From contig NC_053494.1 of NCBI RefSeq assembly GCF_905171775.1, positions 127,875,824 through 127,939,823 on the forward strand: a stretch of DNA of 64,000 nucleotides, read 5' to 3'. The stretch comes from Rana temporaria (Eukaryota > Chordata > Amphibia > Anura > Ranidae). The position numbers and the translations under genes were made by a program. The notes under the pieces are model-generated. The model saw only the letters and a list, made by a program, of their open reading frames with translations. It was not told the origin of the DNA and did not search any database. Below, piece by piece: positions 10,875-21,400 of the stretch; the first letter of the stretch is position 1; each line of letters opens with the position of its first letter.

Positions 10875-12013
10875 GGGAGGATTTCAAATCTTAAAATAAA
10901 TTACAGTAAATCTGAGGCGATGGGGGTTGCTCTCCCGGAGTCGACTAAAAATGTCTTGGAACATAGCTTTAAGTTCAAATGGACGACTAGGGCACTGAAC
11001 TATTTGGGAACACAAATGCCACCAGATTTAAAGGATACTTTCGAGTTAAACTTTAAACCATTACTGGGCACAGTCAGAACAATGTTAGATGGATGGAGTA
11101 GAGGGATGCACTCCTGGTTCGGGAGATCCAATTTTAAAAAAATGACTGTAGTGCCAAAATTTCTCTATCTTTTCCAAGCTCTACCAATTCAGATCCCCAT
11201 GTCTTACTTCAATCAAGTCCGGGCTATATTTATGAAATTTAACAATAGGAGAATTATCACAAGGGGGAGGGCGATGCGATATACCGATATGGCAAGCACA
11301 GCAGGTACAACGTTTTCTGGAGACTTTGGGTGATGCAGGAAATTATAAACAAGCACTTATAAAGTTTGAAGAGTACTGTGGAGGAGAGGAACCATTAGCC
11401 CATATGATCTCCAAAATGTATACACTGTTGACTGCACCTCCGGAAGACTTTAGAATGTCGTGCCTGGCCAAATGGGAGAGAGATTTAGGCCAAACCTTTT
11501 CCCCATTACAATGTCAAAATATTATAGATTTAGCGTTAAATTCTTCAAGATGTACGAAAATACAAGAATTCAATTATAAAATATTAACACAGTGGTATTA
11601 TACGCCAGCGCGTCTAAATATATTTTTTTTCAGAAATGTCAGATAGATGTTGGAGAGGGTGTGGGGAGAAAGGGACAATGATACATATATTCTGGGGATG
11701 TCCAATAATAAGACAATTTTGGCAAACAGTACGGAGAATTACCCAATCACTTACGGAACACCAGATCCCAGATGACCCTGCGTTCTTTCTATTACATCAT
11801 ACACAAATTTCTCTGAAAAAAATATATACGAGATCGATGATATGTCACCTGTTAAATGCAGCAAAAAGTTGCATTGCAATAAAATGGAAAGATCCTGAAG
11901 CACCTCCAACATCTATGTGGCTTAAAAAAGTAAGGAAAATAGGAATAATGGATAAACTCCTGCCAAGGACAATAGATAAGAAAGGGCAAATTAAAATGAT
12001 ATGGGCTCCCTAG
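10875..12013 (+). pseudogene. L1 ORF2 C-terminal part, frameshifted
   Basis: Three frames join in order: 10875..11333 (KINYSKSEA, YLGTQMP and WFGRSNFKKM motifs of the L1 thumb/connection region), 11326..11646 (FNYKILTQWYYTPARL) and 11636..12013 (CWRGCGEKGTMIHIFWGC, the conserved L1 cysteine motif). The junctions near 11300 and 11640 are frameshifts, and some residues seem lost at the first. The endonuclease and RT catalytic domains are missing. It is dead; close to vertebrate L1/Tx1-type ORF2. Confidence 0.85.
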
Positions 12014-12476
12014 GAATTATTTGTACAATCAGAGGAAGGTAAAAAGTTACTAGGGGAGTAAGAATAAAAACTAGAGGTGGAGGAAGGGGAAAAAGAGAAA
12101 AGGGAAGGAAAAGGGGAAAGGGAAAAGAAAAAAAGGTAAATAAAAGAGAAAAAAGGAAGGAGGAATGGATATCGCGCGCCGGTGTGGGGAGGTGAAATAC
12201 CTGGGGAAGTATGGAACTCAGCAATAGTAGTAATAGTATTTTGGTTATGACATCTCCCCTAGGGGGAATGGAATTAAAATTGTATGTGATATAGTATATT
12301 ATAAGTTCCCTCGATGGTAACTATGAATATTAAATATAGTTGAAGAGAGAAATGTAATGTAACATCCATATATGTTGTTTTATTGGATTTTGCTTATTCC
12401 TTTTCTTATGTTTCCTGTATTGCTTTCTTGCTTTAAAAAAAAAAGAAAATAAAGATATAGAATTATAAAAAAAAAA
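10875..12476 (+). mobile_element. 5'-truncated L1-type LINE
   Basis: The remnant starts inside the reverse transcriptase thumb region, runs through the L1 ORF2 C-terminus, then a purine-rich 3' UTR (~12014..12460). It ends with AATAAA (12448..12453) and a short A run (12467..12476). Severe 5' truncation is usual for L1. A short aagaagt similarity flanks it, too weak to call a target duplication. Confidence 0.85.
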
Positions 12477-13096
12477 GAAGTGGTGGCTTATTTTAATGCA
12501 ACAGAAGTACGAGTTCACGGCCCTGAACGCAGACAGTGTATGTTTGGGGCCACTCATCTGCACCGGCAAACCTTTCTGCGTCTGTGTAGCCACTGCGTCA
12601 AAATACACTTTGTGCGCCTTAGTGCCTTTATGAACTATGCCTCATAGATTGTGGACAACACAATGCTAGTTGTACGCTAAACACGATCAGATAACCCTAT
12701 GCATTCTTAGGTTTAAACACTAGATGGTAGTAGATAGCTGTCATTTAGTAAAACCAAATGGTGATTCTGCGCTCAAACCTTCATGTTGATGCCCTTTAAA
12801 AGCACTTGCATCAATATACATGGTTATGCTTTTTTCTGTAAGGACCTTAAATAGTATTCTTTAATACCTGTTAAAGCACAATGTGCTGCATAGCAGAATA
12901 GCATACTCTATTTTGGTTTAGCACTCACCAATGCAGTGCATTGATGTGAATTGAGCTCATTGAAAACAATGTTGTTACTTGTTGCATTGGGCCTGCATTG
13001 ATATCAGTTTAAAAAAAAAAAACAGATTATGTACAAGAATATACATTGCTTTCTCTTTTAAAAAACAATCAGCAGAGGTCTTAAGAAAAACAGTGA
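12477..13096. other. No gene recognised
   Basis: This spacer between the L1 tail and a MITE has only short open frames and a poly(A) run near 13009..13023. I see no domain, RNA gene or clear repeat end. Confidence 0.5.
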
Positions 13097-13515
13097 GGCC
13101 TTGTACACACGGTCAGACCAAACCGATGAAAACGGACTGAAGTTCAGTTTCATCGGTCCAAACCCACCGTGTGTGGGCCCCATCAGTCCGTTATCCTTCG
13201 GTCCCGAAATTTAGAACTTGCTTTAAAATTGAACTGATGGACTGATAACCGATAGGTCAGAACCGATGGTTAGTACGCAAAAGCATCGGTTCCAAACCCG
13301 GGCATCCTCAGAATCAAGTCGACGCATGCTTGGAAGCAATGAACTTCATTTATTTCAGCACGTCGTTGTGTTTTACGTCACCGCGTTGGACTCGATCGGT
13401 TTTGGAACCGATGGTGTGTAGGCACATCAGACCATCAGTCTGCTTCGTCAGTGAGCCGATGAAAACGATCCTTAGGACCGTTCTCATCGGATGGACTGAT
13501 CGCGTGTACAGGGCC
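13097..13515. mobile_element. PIF/Harbinger-like MITE (GGCCYTGTACAC ends)
   Basis: The left end GGCCTTGTACACACGGTCAG matches the reverse complement of the right end, GGCCCTGTACACGCGATCAG. The flanks TGA and TTA are one change from a 3-bp TTA duplication. It is the same subfamily as 30776..31165, sharing gaagttcagtttcatc and agtcgacgcatgcttggaag. There is no transposase. TWA targets are typical of PIF/Harbinger. Confidence 0.75.
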
Positions 13516-13739
13516 TTAGAGGTCGATATATAGGTCTTAATACTTTTGAATAGAGTATGTAGATACTTTTGATGAGCGTGTGCTATCTCTTATCAAGGCA
13601 TAATGAACTTATTTTGCCAATGTTTGTGCAAATACATGAACACATGAATTGTGTGCAAACAGATAATTTGCATTGATAGAAAGTGTTTTTCCGCGCCAGA
13701 AATTATATATTTAAATATAGTGCAATCTACTGTATATTC

Positions 13740-13786
13740 AACCCCCCTGATGACGTGCTTTGCATGAAACATATGTCGGTGGTTTT
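13740..13786 (+). ncRNA. Hammerhead-ribozyme-like motif, canonical box 1
   Basis: Parts: stem I 5' strand AACCCCC; box CTGATGA at 13747..13753; stem II GTGC/TTT/GCAT; box GAAAC at 13766..13770; loop ATAT; GUC at 13775..13777; and GGTGGTT, which pairs with the 5' strand with one mismatch. Stem III is just AC with GU, as in minimal PLE hammerheads. The base before stem II is C rather than the usual G, so activity needs testing. Confidence 0.55.
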
Positions 13787-14510
13787 AGGGTTGGTCACAA
13801 CGCACGCCAGCTGATCCCGGCACCCGACTAGCACCGACTAATCTGATCCATCCCAGGATACCGAGCAGATAGCTTTCACACAGCCGAGCGAGGTTCCCCA
13901 GTGAGGAAGTTTTTGTCACGCACGCAGTCCCAGTGCCGGGCAGGCACTTACCAAGTAAGAGGCCAATCAGCTGATGTCTTTTAAGTGTTTTTTAATAAAA
14001 CAGTATTATACTATGAGATCCCCTTTTGTTTTTCCTGTGGTTTGAACACATCGTTTAGTACCAGTGGACTCCCTGTTGCAGCTTCTGCCATACAGTGTAC
14101 AGGCACTCATCCTGCTCAGCGTGCATGACCCACCTTTCCAAGGGGTCCATACGTAAGGGTAAGCGCATAAGTTATCCAGAGCACTTCGGGTGAAACTAGA
14201 TGGTGAAGGCGTTCTCCTTATCTGCTGTGAATTTAACCTCATGCATCCATCCATATGAACTTTTCTTTTTATGAACTTTTTCACATGATCACATCACATT
14301 TGTGATAATCTGTGTTATTGCATTTATAATTTTTTTTTATGAAATTTTCTATTATCTGGGCGAGTTTTTTTCCTGTAATTTTGATGTGTTGAAACTTCAT
14401 TTTTTTTTTTTTTTTTCGTTTATATAATTGCACAATAGCTGTACCTTCCTATATTGTATTGTTTGTTTCACCTACCAGGTGAATCTCATTCACTAGGTTA
14501 ACATATTGTG
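13787..14510. repeat. Probable PLE-derived tail
   Basis: The sequence following the hammerhead-like motif has no ORF with a known domain. By analogy with the full PLE at 53.8-60.9 kb, where the motif lies inside a pseudo-LTR, it is probably a pseudo-LTR remnant. T-rich runs occur at 14328 and 14399..14417. Confidence 0.3.
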
Positions 14511-15007
14511 CGCAATTGGTTCACATGTTGAACCACAGCGCCCTCATCCACATATATATTCAGATAATTTGCATTATCATGTTAAAGGCTAAGTTCTTTA
14601 TAAAAAAAAAAGAAGCACATGTCTTTGCAGGGGGAAAAAAAATGTGCATTTATTATTATTTTTTTCACAGGAGCCTACAAAGCATTGCACCCCCCCCCCC
14701 CCCCAACCAGTGGATCACAGGTGCCGTACAAGGCTTCTGCAGACTTTTCCTCCAGCTTTCTGTCTGTAATGAGGTGTGAGCTGGAGGAAGTGTCAATGGA
14801 CTACAAGGTGGTATACAGATCTTGTAATTCATTCACAGATCTCTATGCAGACAAAGCTTCACAGGGCCACACCAATTTAAAAAGTGACATCACCTGCAGA
14901 GGGAGAAGAGCCCCTAAGAGCTGTCACAAGTGGGGCATTCTGTGTGTGTGTGTGGGGGGGGGGGGGGTTGCTTACCAACATATTACATGTTACACCCTAT
15001 TGCCACA
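14511..15007. other. No gene recognised
   Basis: The stretch contains a C run near 14688..14704 and a G run near 14955. Open frames are short and lack domains. Confidence 0.4.
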
Positions 15008-15282
15008 TACAGTTGCAATAAGAAGTATGTGAACCCTTTTGGAATGATATGGATTTCTGCACAAATTGGTCATGAAATGTGATCTGATCTTCATCTAAGT
15101 CACAACAATAGACAATCACAGTCTGCTTAAACTGATAACACACAAAGAATTAAATGTTACCATGTTTTTATTGAACACACCATGTAAACATTCACAGTGC
15201 AGGTGTAAAAAGTATGTGAACCCTTGGATTTAATAACTATTTGAACCTCCTTTTGCAGCATAACTTCAACCAAACGCTTCCT

Positions 15283-16255
15283 TTAGTTGCAGATCAGACT
15301 TGCACAACGGTCAGGAGTAATTCTTGACCATTCTTCTTTACAGAACTGTTTCAGTTCAGCAATATTCTTGGGATGTCTGGTGTGAATCGCTTTCTTGAGG
15401 TCATGCCACAGCATCTCAATCGGGTTCAGGTCAGGACTCTGACTGGGCCACTCCAGAAGGCGTATTTTCTTCTCTTTAAGCCATTCTGTTGTTGATTTAC
15501 TTCTATGCTTTGGGTCGTTGTCCTGTTGCAACACCCATCTTCTGTTGAGCTTCAGCTGGTGGACAGATGGCCTTAAGTTCTCCTGCATAATGTATTGATA
15601 AACTTGGGAATTAATTTTTCCTTCGATGATAGCAATCCGTCCAGGCCCTGACGCAGCAAAGCAGCCCAAAACCATGATGCCCCCACCACCATACTTCACA
15701 GTAGGGATGAGGTTTTGATGTTGGTGTGCTGTGCCTCTTTTTCTCCACACATAGTGTTGTGTGTTTCTTCCAAACAACTCAATTTTGGTTTTATCTGTCC
15801 ACAGAATATTTTGCCAGTACTGCTGTGGAACATCCAGGTGCTCTTGTGCAAACTGTAAATGTGCAGCAATGTTTTTTTTTGGACAGCAGTGGCTTCCTCT
15901 GTGGTATCCTCCCGTGAAATCCATTCTTGTTTAGTGTTTTACGTATCTTAGATTCGCTAACAGGGATGTTAGCATATGCCAGAGACTTTTGTAAGTCTTT
16001 AGCCGACACTCTAGGATTCTTCTTCATCTCATTGGGCAGTCTGCGCTGTGCTCTTGCAGTCATCTTTACAGGACGGCCACTCCTAGGGAGAGTAGCAGCA
16101 GTGCTGAACTTTCTCCATTTATAGACAATTTGTCTTACTGTGGACTGATGAACAGCAAGGCTTTTGGAGATACTTTTATAACCCTTTCCAGCTTTATGTA
16201 AGTCAACAATTCTTAATCGTAGGTCTTCTGAGAGCTCTTTTGTGCGAGGCATCAT
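15283..16255 (-). pseudogene. Tc1 transposase, frameshifted
   Basis: The N-terminal frame (16255 down to ~15880) has a paired-like helix-turn-helix (LRLRIVDLHKAGKGYKSIS) and the AT-hook-like RSGRPVK. It then shifts at a run of nine T (15872..15880) into the frame ending at 15283. The catalytic DD34E is intact in the second frame: D in LWTDKTK, D in QQDNDPKH and E in SPDLNPIE, with 34 residues between the last two. The frame stops at ICN-stop, and a recognisable tail (RKRLVEVMLQK) follows, so a second lesion trims the C-terminus. Confidence 0.92.
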
Positions 16256-16545
16256 TCACATCAGGCAATGCTTCTTGTGAAAAGCAAACCCAGAACTGGT
16301 GTGTGTTTTCATAGGGCAGAGCAGCTGTAACCAACACCTCCCATCTCATCTCATTGATTGAAGTGAGGTGTCAGCCAACAGGAGTCCAAATAGCTCTTGG
16401 AGATGTCATTTGTCTAGGGGTTCATATACTTTTTCCACCTGCACTGTGAATGTTTACATGGTGTGTTCAATAAAAACATGGTAACATTTCATTTTGTGTG
16501 TGTTATTAGTTTAAGTAGACGGTGATTGTCTATTGTTGTGACTTA

Positions 16546-16957
16546 GGCCTCGTACACTGCCAGATTTTGGACTGATGGTTGTACACACCATCAAACCAAA
16601 ATCCCTGCGGACAGGATACGCGGTGACGTGGCCGCGCCATCGCCGCGACGATGACGCGGCGACGTGCGCGACCCTGGAAGGTCAATGCTTCCACGCATGC
16701 GTCGAATCACTTCGACGCATGCGAGGGCTTTCGGCCGAGCGGACATGTCTGGTAAGTCGTACAGACGACCGAACATGTCCGACGGACAGGCTTCCAGCGG
16801 ACATGTTTCTTAGCATGCTAAGAAACATTTGTCCGCTGGAAACCTGTCCGATCCGCCGGAAAATTGTCCGGTTGGACGTACACACGACTGAACATGTCCG
16901 CTGAAACTGGTCTACGGACCAGTTTCAGCGGACATGTTCAGTCGTGTGTACGAGGCC
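16546..16957. mobile_element. PIF/Harbinger-like MITE nested in Tc1 repeat
   Basis: The ends GGCCTCGTACAC and GTGTACGAGGCC are perfect inverted repeats. The flanks are TTA (16543..16545) and TCA (16958..16960). The Tc1 left terminal repeat shows the undisturbed site, reading TTAGATGAAGATCAG in this orientation, so TTA was the target and one copy has mutated. Internal foldbacks include gaaactggtc and its complement around 16905..16930. Confidence 0.88.
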
Positions 16958-17265
16958 TCAGATGAAGATCAGATAACATTTTATGACTAATTTATGCAGA
17001 AATCCATATCATTCCAAAGGGGTTCACATACTTTTTATTGCAACTGTACACACAGGAGTAAAAGGCACTGCTTTCAGATGTTTCTGGGGTGGGGGGCTAT
17101 GCAGCTGCATGTTAGCTAATGTGACCATGTACATGAAGGTATTTAAACACATATTTGTGCACTACATTCAGGCACATTAAAAAAATTACCCAAATTTGCA
17201 TTTCCAGGGCAAATGATTTTGCACTTTTTAAATGTAAACGTGCATAAAAGCACATAAACCTGCAT

Positions 17266-17660
17266 TTAAAGGGGTTGTAAAGCCCTGTACACACGATCGG
17301 AATTCCGATGGTCTAAAATCTGATGGATTTTTTCATCGGAAATCCGATGAAGCTGACTTTCATCCGTCTTGCATACACACTATCAGACTAAATTCCGACC
17401 GTCCAAAACACGGTGACGTAAAACACTACGACGTGCTGAGAAAAATTAAGTTCAATGCTTCTGAGCATACGTGTCGCCTGGATTCTGAGCATGCATGGAT
17501 TTTTCTCCGATGGAATTCCACACAGACGATCGGTTTTTACTATGGTTTTTTTAACATCGGAAAAATTTTAAATGTAGGGTTTAATATAGAGTTAGCCCAT
17601 CCTTGGCCCACCCTTTGCCTAACAGTTTCAACTCTTCTGGAAAGGCTGTCCAGAAGGTTA
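17266..17660. repeat. MITE fragments (T2-like end plus GTACACACG type)
   Basis: TTTAAAGGGGTTGTAAAG resembles the TTAA-flanked element at 40224..41393. It runs directly into CCCTGTACACACGATCGG, a PIF/Harbinger-type end with internal acgtgctgag and tctgagcatgc blocks as in other copies. The far ends are missing or too diverged to place. Near 17668 another repeat begins (aaaaccttggattgcgagca). Confidence 0.45.
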
Positions 17661-17735
17661 AAGTGGTTGTACAGTAAAACCTTGGATTGCGAGCATAATT
17701 TGTTCCAGAAACAAAATTCGGTATAAACCTTCTAT

Positions 17736-17818
17736 AATACCCTGCAATCCCAAGAAAGGCCCTGACCTGCTTCTTGTTTGCAGGACATGGCCACTCCTGG
17801 ATGGCTTCTATTTTATTA
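17736..17818 (-). pseudogene. Gypsy reverse transcriptase sliver
   Basis: Translated on the minus strand this gives WPCPANKKQVRAFLGIAGYY, the conserved segment after the Gypsy RT domain. The Gmr1-like element in this window encodes WPRPTNKKQVREFLGIAGYY at ~29517. Only about 80 bases remain, abutting Tc1 sequence. Confidence 0.75.
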
Positions 17819-17931
17819 ATCTCTAGGGTTTACAGAGAATGGTGCGAAAAAGAGAAAATATCCAATGAGCGGTATGCAGAATACCATCTCTGAATGCACA
17901 ACACATTGAACCCTAAAGCAGATTGACTACA
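17819..17931 (+). pseudogene. Tc1-like transposase #2, 5' piece
   Basis: The plus strand reads ISRVYREWCEKEKISNE, then a stop, then LKQIDYSSRR across the LTR insertion point. The frame continues after the LTR element at 23214. The first part of the transposase gene is missing, replaced by a Gypsy sliver. Confidence 0.65.
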
Positions 17932-18391
17932 TGTTACGGAACCATGAACCAGACGTACAACAAGAGATAAGTGAAAATAAGAAGGCTTTATTGAAAATCA
18001 AGCTGTAAAGCAAAAGTCCAAACGGATGGTGAAACCAGAGGTCAGGAACCAGAAGGGTAGTCAGACGAAGCCAGGATCAGGAACCAGCAGGGAAGTCAGA
18101 CGAAGCCAGGATCAGGAACCAGCAGGGAAGTCAGACGAAGCCAGGATCAGGAACCAGCAGGGAGGTCAGACGAAGCCAGGATCAGGAACCAGCAGCAGCA
18201 GTCTTAGAAGCATGTGAACACAGGAGGACCAAGCAAGGAACTGAAGCCACAGACCTCCTATATATGTGAGCCAGGCATCCAGCTCCTCCCAGTGGGAAGG
18301 AGGAGCCGCAGGGTGGGAGGCTACAAGAGACCTAGAAACCAAGATGGCCGCCAGCACATGTCAAACGAAGGAGACAGGAAAGACCATGACA
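17932..18391 (-). repeat. 3' LTR of sushi-type element
   Basis: It is 460 bp, starting TG and ending CA. It holds four copies of a ~33-bp tandem unit (gtcagacgaagccaggatca...) at ~18058..18195, a minus-strand TATATA near 18262, and a minus-strand AATAAA near 17983. It matches the 5' LTR almost base for base. Confidence 0.95.
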
Positions 18392-18410
18392 GTACCTCCC
18401 CCTCAAGGGC
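18392..18410 (-). promoter_or_regulatory. Polypurine tract
   Basis: The minus strand reads TTGAGGGGGAGGTAC directly before the 3' LTR (TGTCATGG...). A purine tract here is the expected primer for plus-strand DNA synthesis. It overlaps the last codons of pol. Confidence 0.8.
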
Positions 18411-21400
18411 CCCTCCTCCGCGGTGCAAAAAACGGTTTCTGAGGGAAGCATGCGTGGAAGGCTCGGAGCAAGGCAGGAGCATGGACATCTGCGGAGGGAA
18501 CCCAGGAACGCTCCTCTGGACCATAACCACGCCAGTGGACCAAAAACTGCACCCGACCGCGGACCAGGCGTGAGTCCAGGATATTGTTTACCTCATACTC
18601 CTCATGATTGCCCACTTGGACCGGACGAGGCCGAGGAACCGAGGAAGTGAAGCGATTGCACACCAGTGGCTTCAACAGGGAGACATGAAACACGTTGGAG
18701 ATCCGCATGCCAGGAGGAAGCGCAAGGGCATAGGCTACCGGGTTTACCCTGCGAAGCACTCGGAAGGGACCAACAAAGCGAGGGGCCAGCTTGGGAGTGG
18801 GCACTCGAAGGTTGAGGTTGCGAGTGGACAACCATACACGGTCTCCGACCTGGTAGGAAGGAGCAGGCGCTCGTCTGCGATCAGCCTGGAGTTTCTGGCG
18901 CTGCGCAGAGACCTCAAGGGACTTCTGGATCTGTACCCAAGAGGCGCGTAGGACGGAAAGGTGATCCTCCACAGCCGGAATATCCTGGGGAGAGAATGCC
19001 TCCGGTAACACGGCAGGTTGGTACCCATAATTGGCCATGAAGGGAGACGTCCCAGAGGAAGAGTTCACAGCCGTGTTCCTGGCAAACTCAGCCCAAGGCA
19101 GGAGGTCAACCCAATTGTCCTGGTGATCGGAGACATAGCAACGAAGGAATTGCTCCAAGGCCTGATTGGATCGTTCTGCGGCCCCATTGGACTGAGGGTG
19201 GTAGGCCGAGGAGAAGGAGAGATGAATCCCCAACTGGGAGCAAAAGGCGCGCCAGAACCTGGACACAAACTGACTCCCCCGATCCGACACTATCTCCTTG
19301 GGCAAACCGTGCAACCGGAAGACCTCCCGGGCAAAAATCGTGGCCAACTCTTGTGCAGAGGGTAACTTCTTGAGAGGAACACAGTGGCACATTTTGGAAA
19401 ACCGATCCACAATCATGAGAATGACCGTATGGCCTCGGGATGCAGGGAGGTCCACAATGAAATCCATCCCCAGGTGTGACCATGGGCGCTCCCCGGTGGC
19501 TATGGGTTGCAGCAGGCCCAACGGAAGGTGCCGAGGGGACTTACTTTGGGCACAAACGGAGCATGCCGCTACATATGCGGCGATGTCGGAACGTAGGGAA
19601 GGCCACCAGAACAGACGTGAAACAGCCCAGGACAGCTGATTCTTACCAGGATGCCCCGCGGTCTTGGAGTTATGGTAGGTTCGCAACAACCGAGTGCGCA
19701 ACTCCTCAGGCACAAAACATCTGCCGTTGGGTCTCCCAGAGGGAGCACCAGACTGAGCCGCCAAAATCTGCTCACCAAGGGGAGAGGTCAGGCTGGTGCG
19801 AATGGCGGCCAGGATCTGATTCGGAGGTATGACCGAAGTCGGTATAGATTCCTCCCTGGACAGCTCGGAGTACTGCCGTGATAAGGCATCCGCCCTGATG
19901 TTCTTGGAACCGGGTAGGTAGGAGACCACATGATTAAAACGTGACAAGAACAGAGCCCATCTGGCCTGACGTGGTGTCAATCTCTTGGCCTCAGAAAGGT
20001 AGGTCAGATTCTTGTGGTCCGTCAGGATGAGAACCGGAACCACCGAGCCCTCGAGCAAGTGCCTCCACTCTTTGAGAGCCTGCACTATGGCCAATAACTC
20101 CCTGTCACCAATCTGATAGTTGCACTCCGCGGGTGACAGTTTCCGGGAGTAAAACCCACAAGGAAGCAGCGGACCCTCTGGTGTTCTACGCTGAGACAGA
20201 AGGGCGCCTACTCCCGTCTCAGATGCGTCCACCTCGAGGACAAAGGGCAACCCAGGGTTGGGATGAGACAGAATCGGAGCCGACACAAAGGCGGATTTTA
20301 GGGCCTCAAAAGCCCGGATGGCCTCGAGCGGCCAGACCTGGGAATTACTGCCCTTCCTGGTCAGATCCGTGAGAGGCTTGGCCAGCATGGAGAAGTCCCT
20401 GATGAACTTCCGATAATAATTGGCGAAGCCCAAAAAGCGCTGCAAGGAACGAAGACCACTGGGCTGAGGCCACTGTAAGACAGCCGAAACCTTCTCAGGG
20501 TCCATGGAGAACCCCTCAGCGGAAATGATGTAACCTAAGAAGGTTACCTGGGATCGGTGAAATTCGCATTTCTCAAGCTTACCGAACAGCTTGTTCTCTC
20601 GTAACCGTTGCAACACTCGCTTGACATCCAGAATGTGGGCCTCCATGGATTCAGAGTATACCAAGATGTCATCCAAATAGACCACCACACACTGCTGCAA
20701 CAGGTCACGGAAAACATCGTTGATGAATTCCTGAAAGACTGCGGGCGCATTGCACAACCCAAAGGGCATAACCAAGGATTCATAATGCCCAGTCCTGGTG
20801 TTAAACGCGGTCTTCCACTCATCGCCCGCCTTGATCCTTACCAGGTTATATGCCGCCCTCAGGTCGAGTTTGGTAAAGACCGTGGCCCCCTTAAGGCGAT
20901 CGAACAGCTCGGAAATCAAGGGTATCGGGTAAGCGTTCTTGATCGTGATGCGATTAAGGCCCCTGTAATCGATGCAAGGCCTCAACTCACCGCCCTTCTT
21001 TTTCACAAAGAAAAATCCAGCCCCTGCCGGGGACGAGGATTTGCGAATGTGACCACGGGACAGCGCCTCCATCACGTACTCCTCCATGGCCTCATTCTCC
21101 GCAACCGACAGTGGATAGACCCTGCCGCGAGGAGGAACGGCACCAGGTTGTAACTCTATGGCACAATCGTATGGGCGGTGCGGAGGTAGGGCAACTGCGC
21201 GCACCTTATCGAATACATCCCGGTACTCCTCGTATTCAGGAGGCAACAGAGAGTCCGAGGAAGTACAGAGCAACTTGACAGGCCCATGGATGCAACTAGC
21301 CCCACACTGTGGTGACCATGAGAGGATCTCGGCCGATCTCCAGTCGAAAGTCGGATTATGCTTCTGGAGCCAGGGGTACCCCAAGACCACCGAGTAGTGT

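Larger units (their letters stand above)
15010..17046 (-). mobile_element. Tc1-like transposon with IR/DR ends
   Basis: Ends CAGTTGCAATAAG (left) and its complement (right) are flanked by TA at 15008..15009 and 17047..17048. Each ~200-bp terminal repeat has an outer and an inner copy of agtatgtgaaccc (inner copies near 15212 and 16415), the IR/DR layout of vertebrate Tc1 elements. It is ~1.62 kb without the nested MITE. The transposase on the minus strand is broken. Confidence 0.93.

Noticed and set aside
10919..12013. Group II intron or bacterial retron RT for the RT-like region
   Set aside because: The CWRGCGEKGT motif, the 3' UTR with AATAAA and the A tail identify an L1 LINE tail.
10857..12482. 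Target-site duplication aagaagt around the L1
   Set aside because: Only seven bases match, positions relative to the tail are loose and the region is A/G-rich, so chance is likely.
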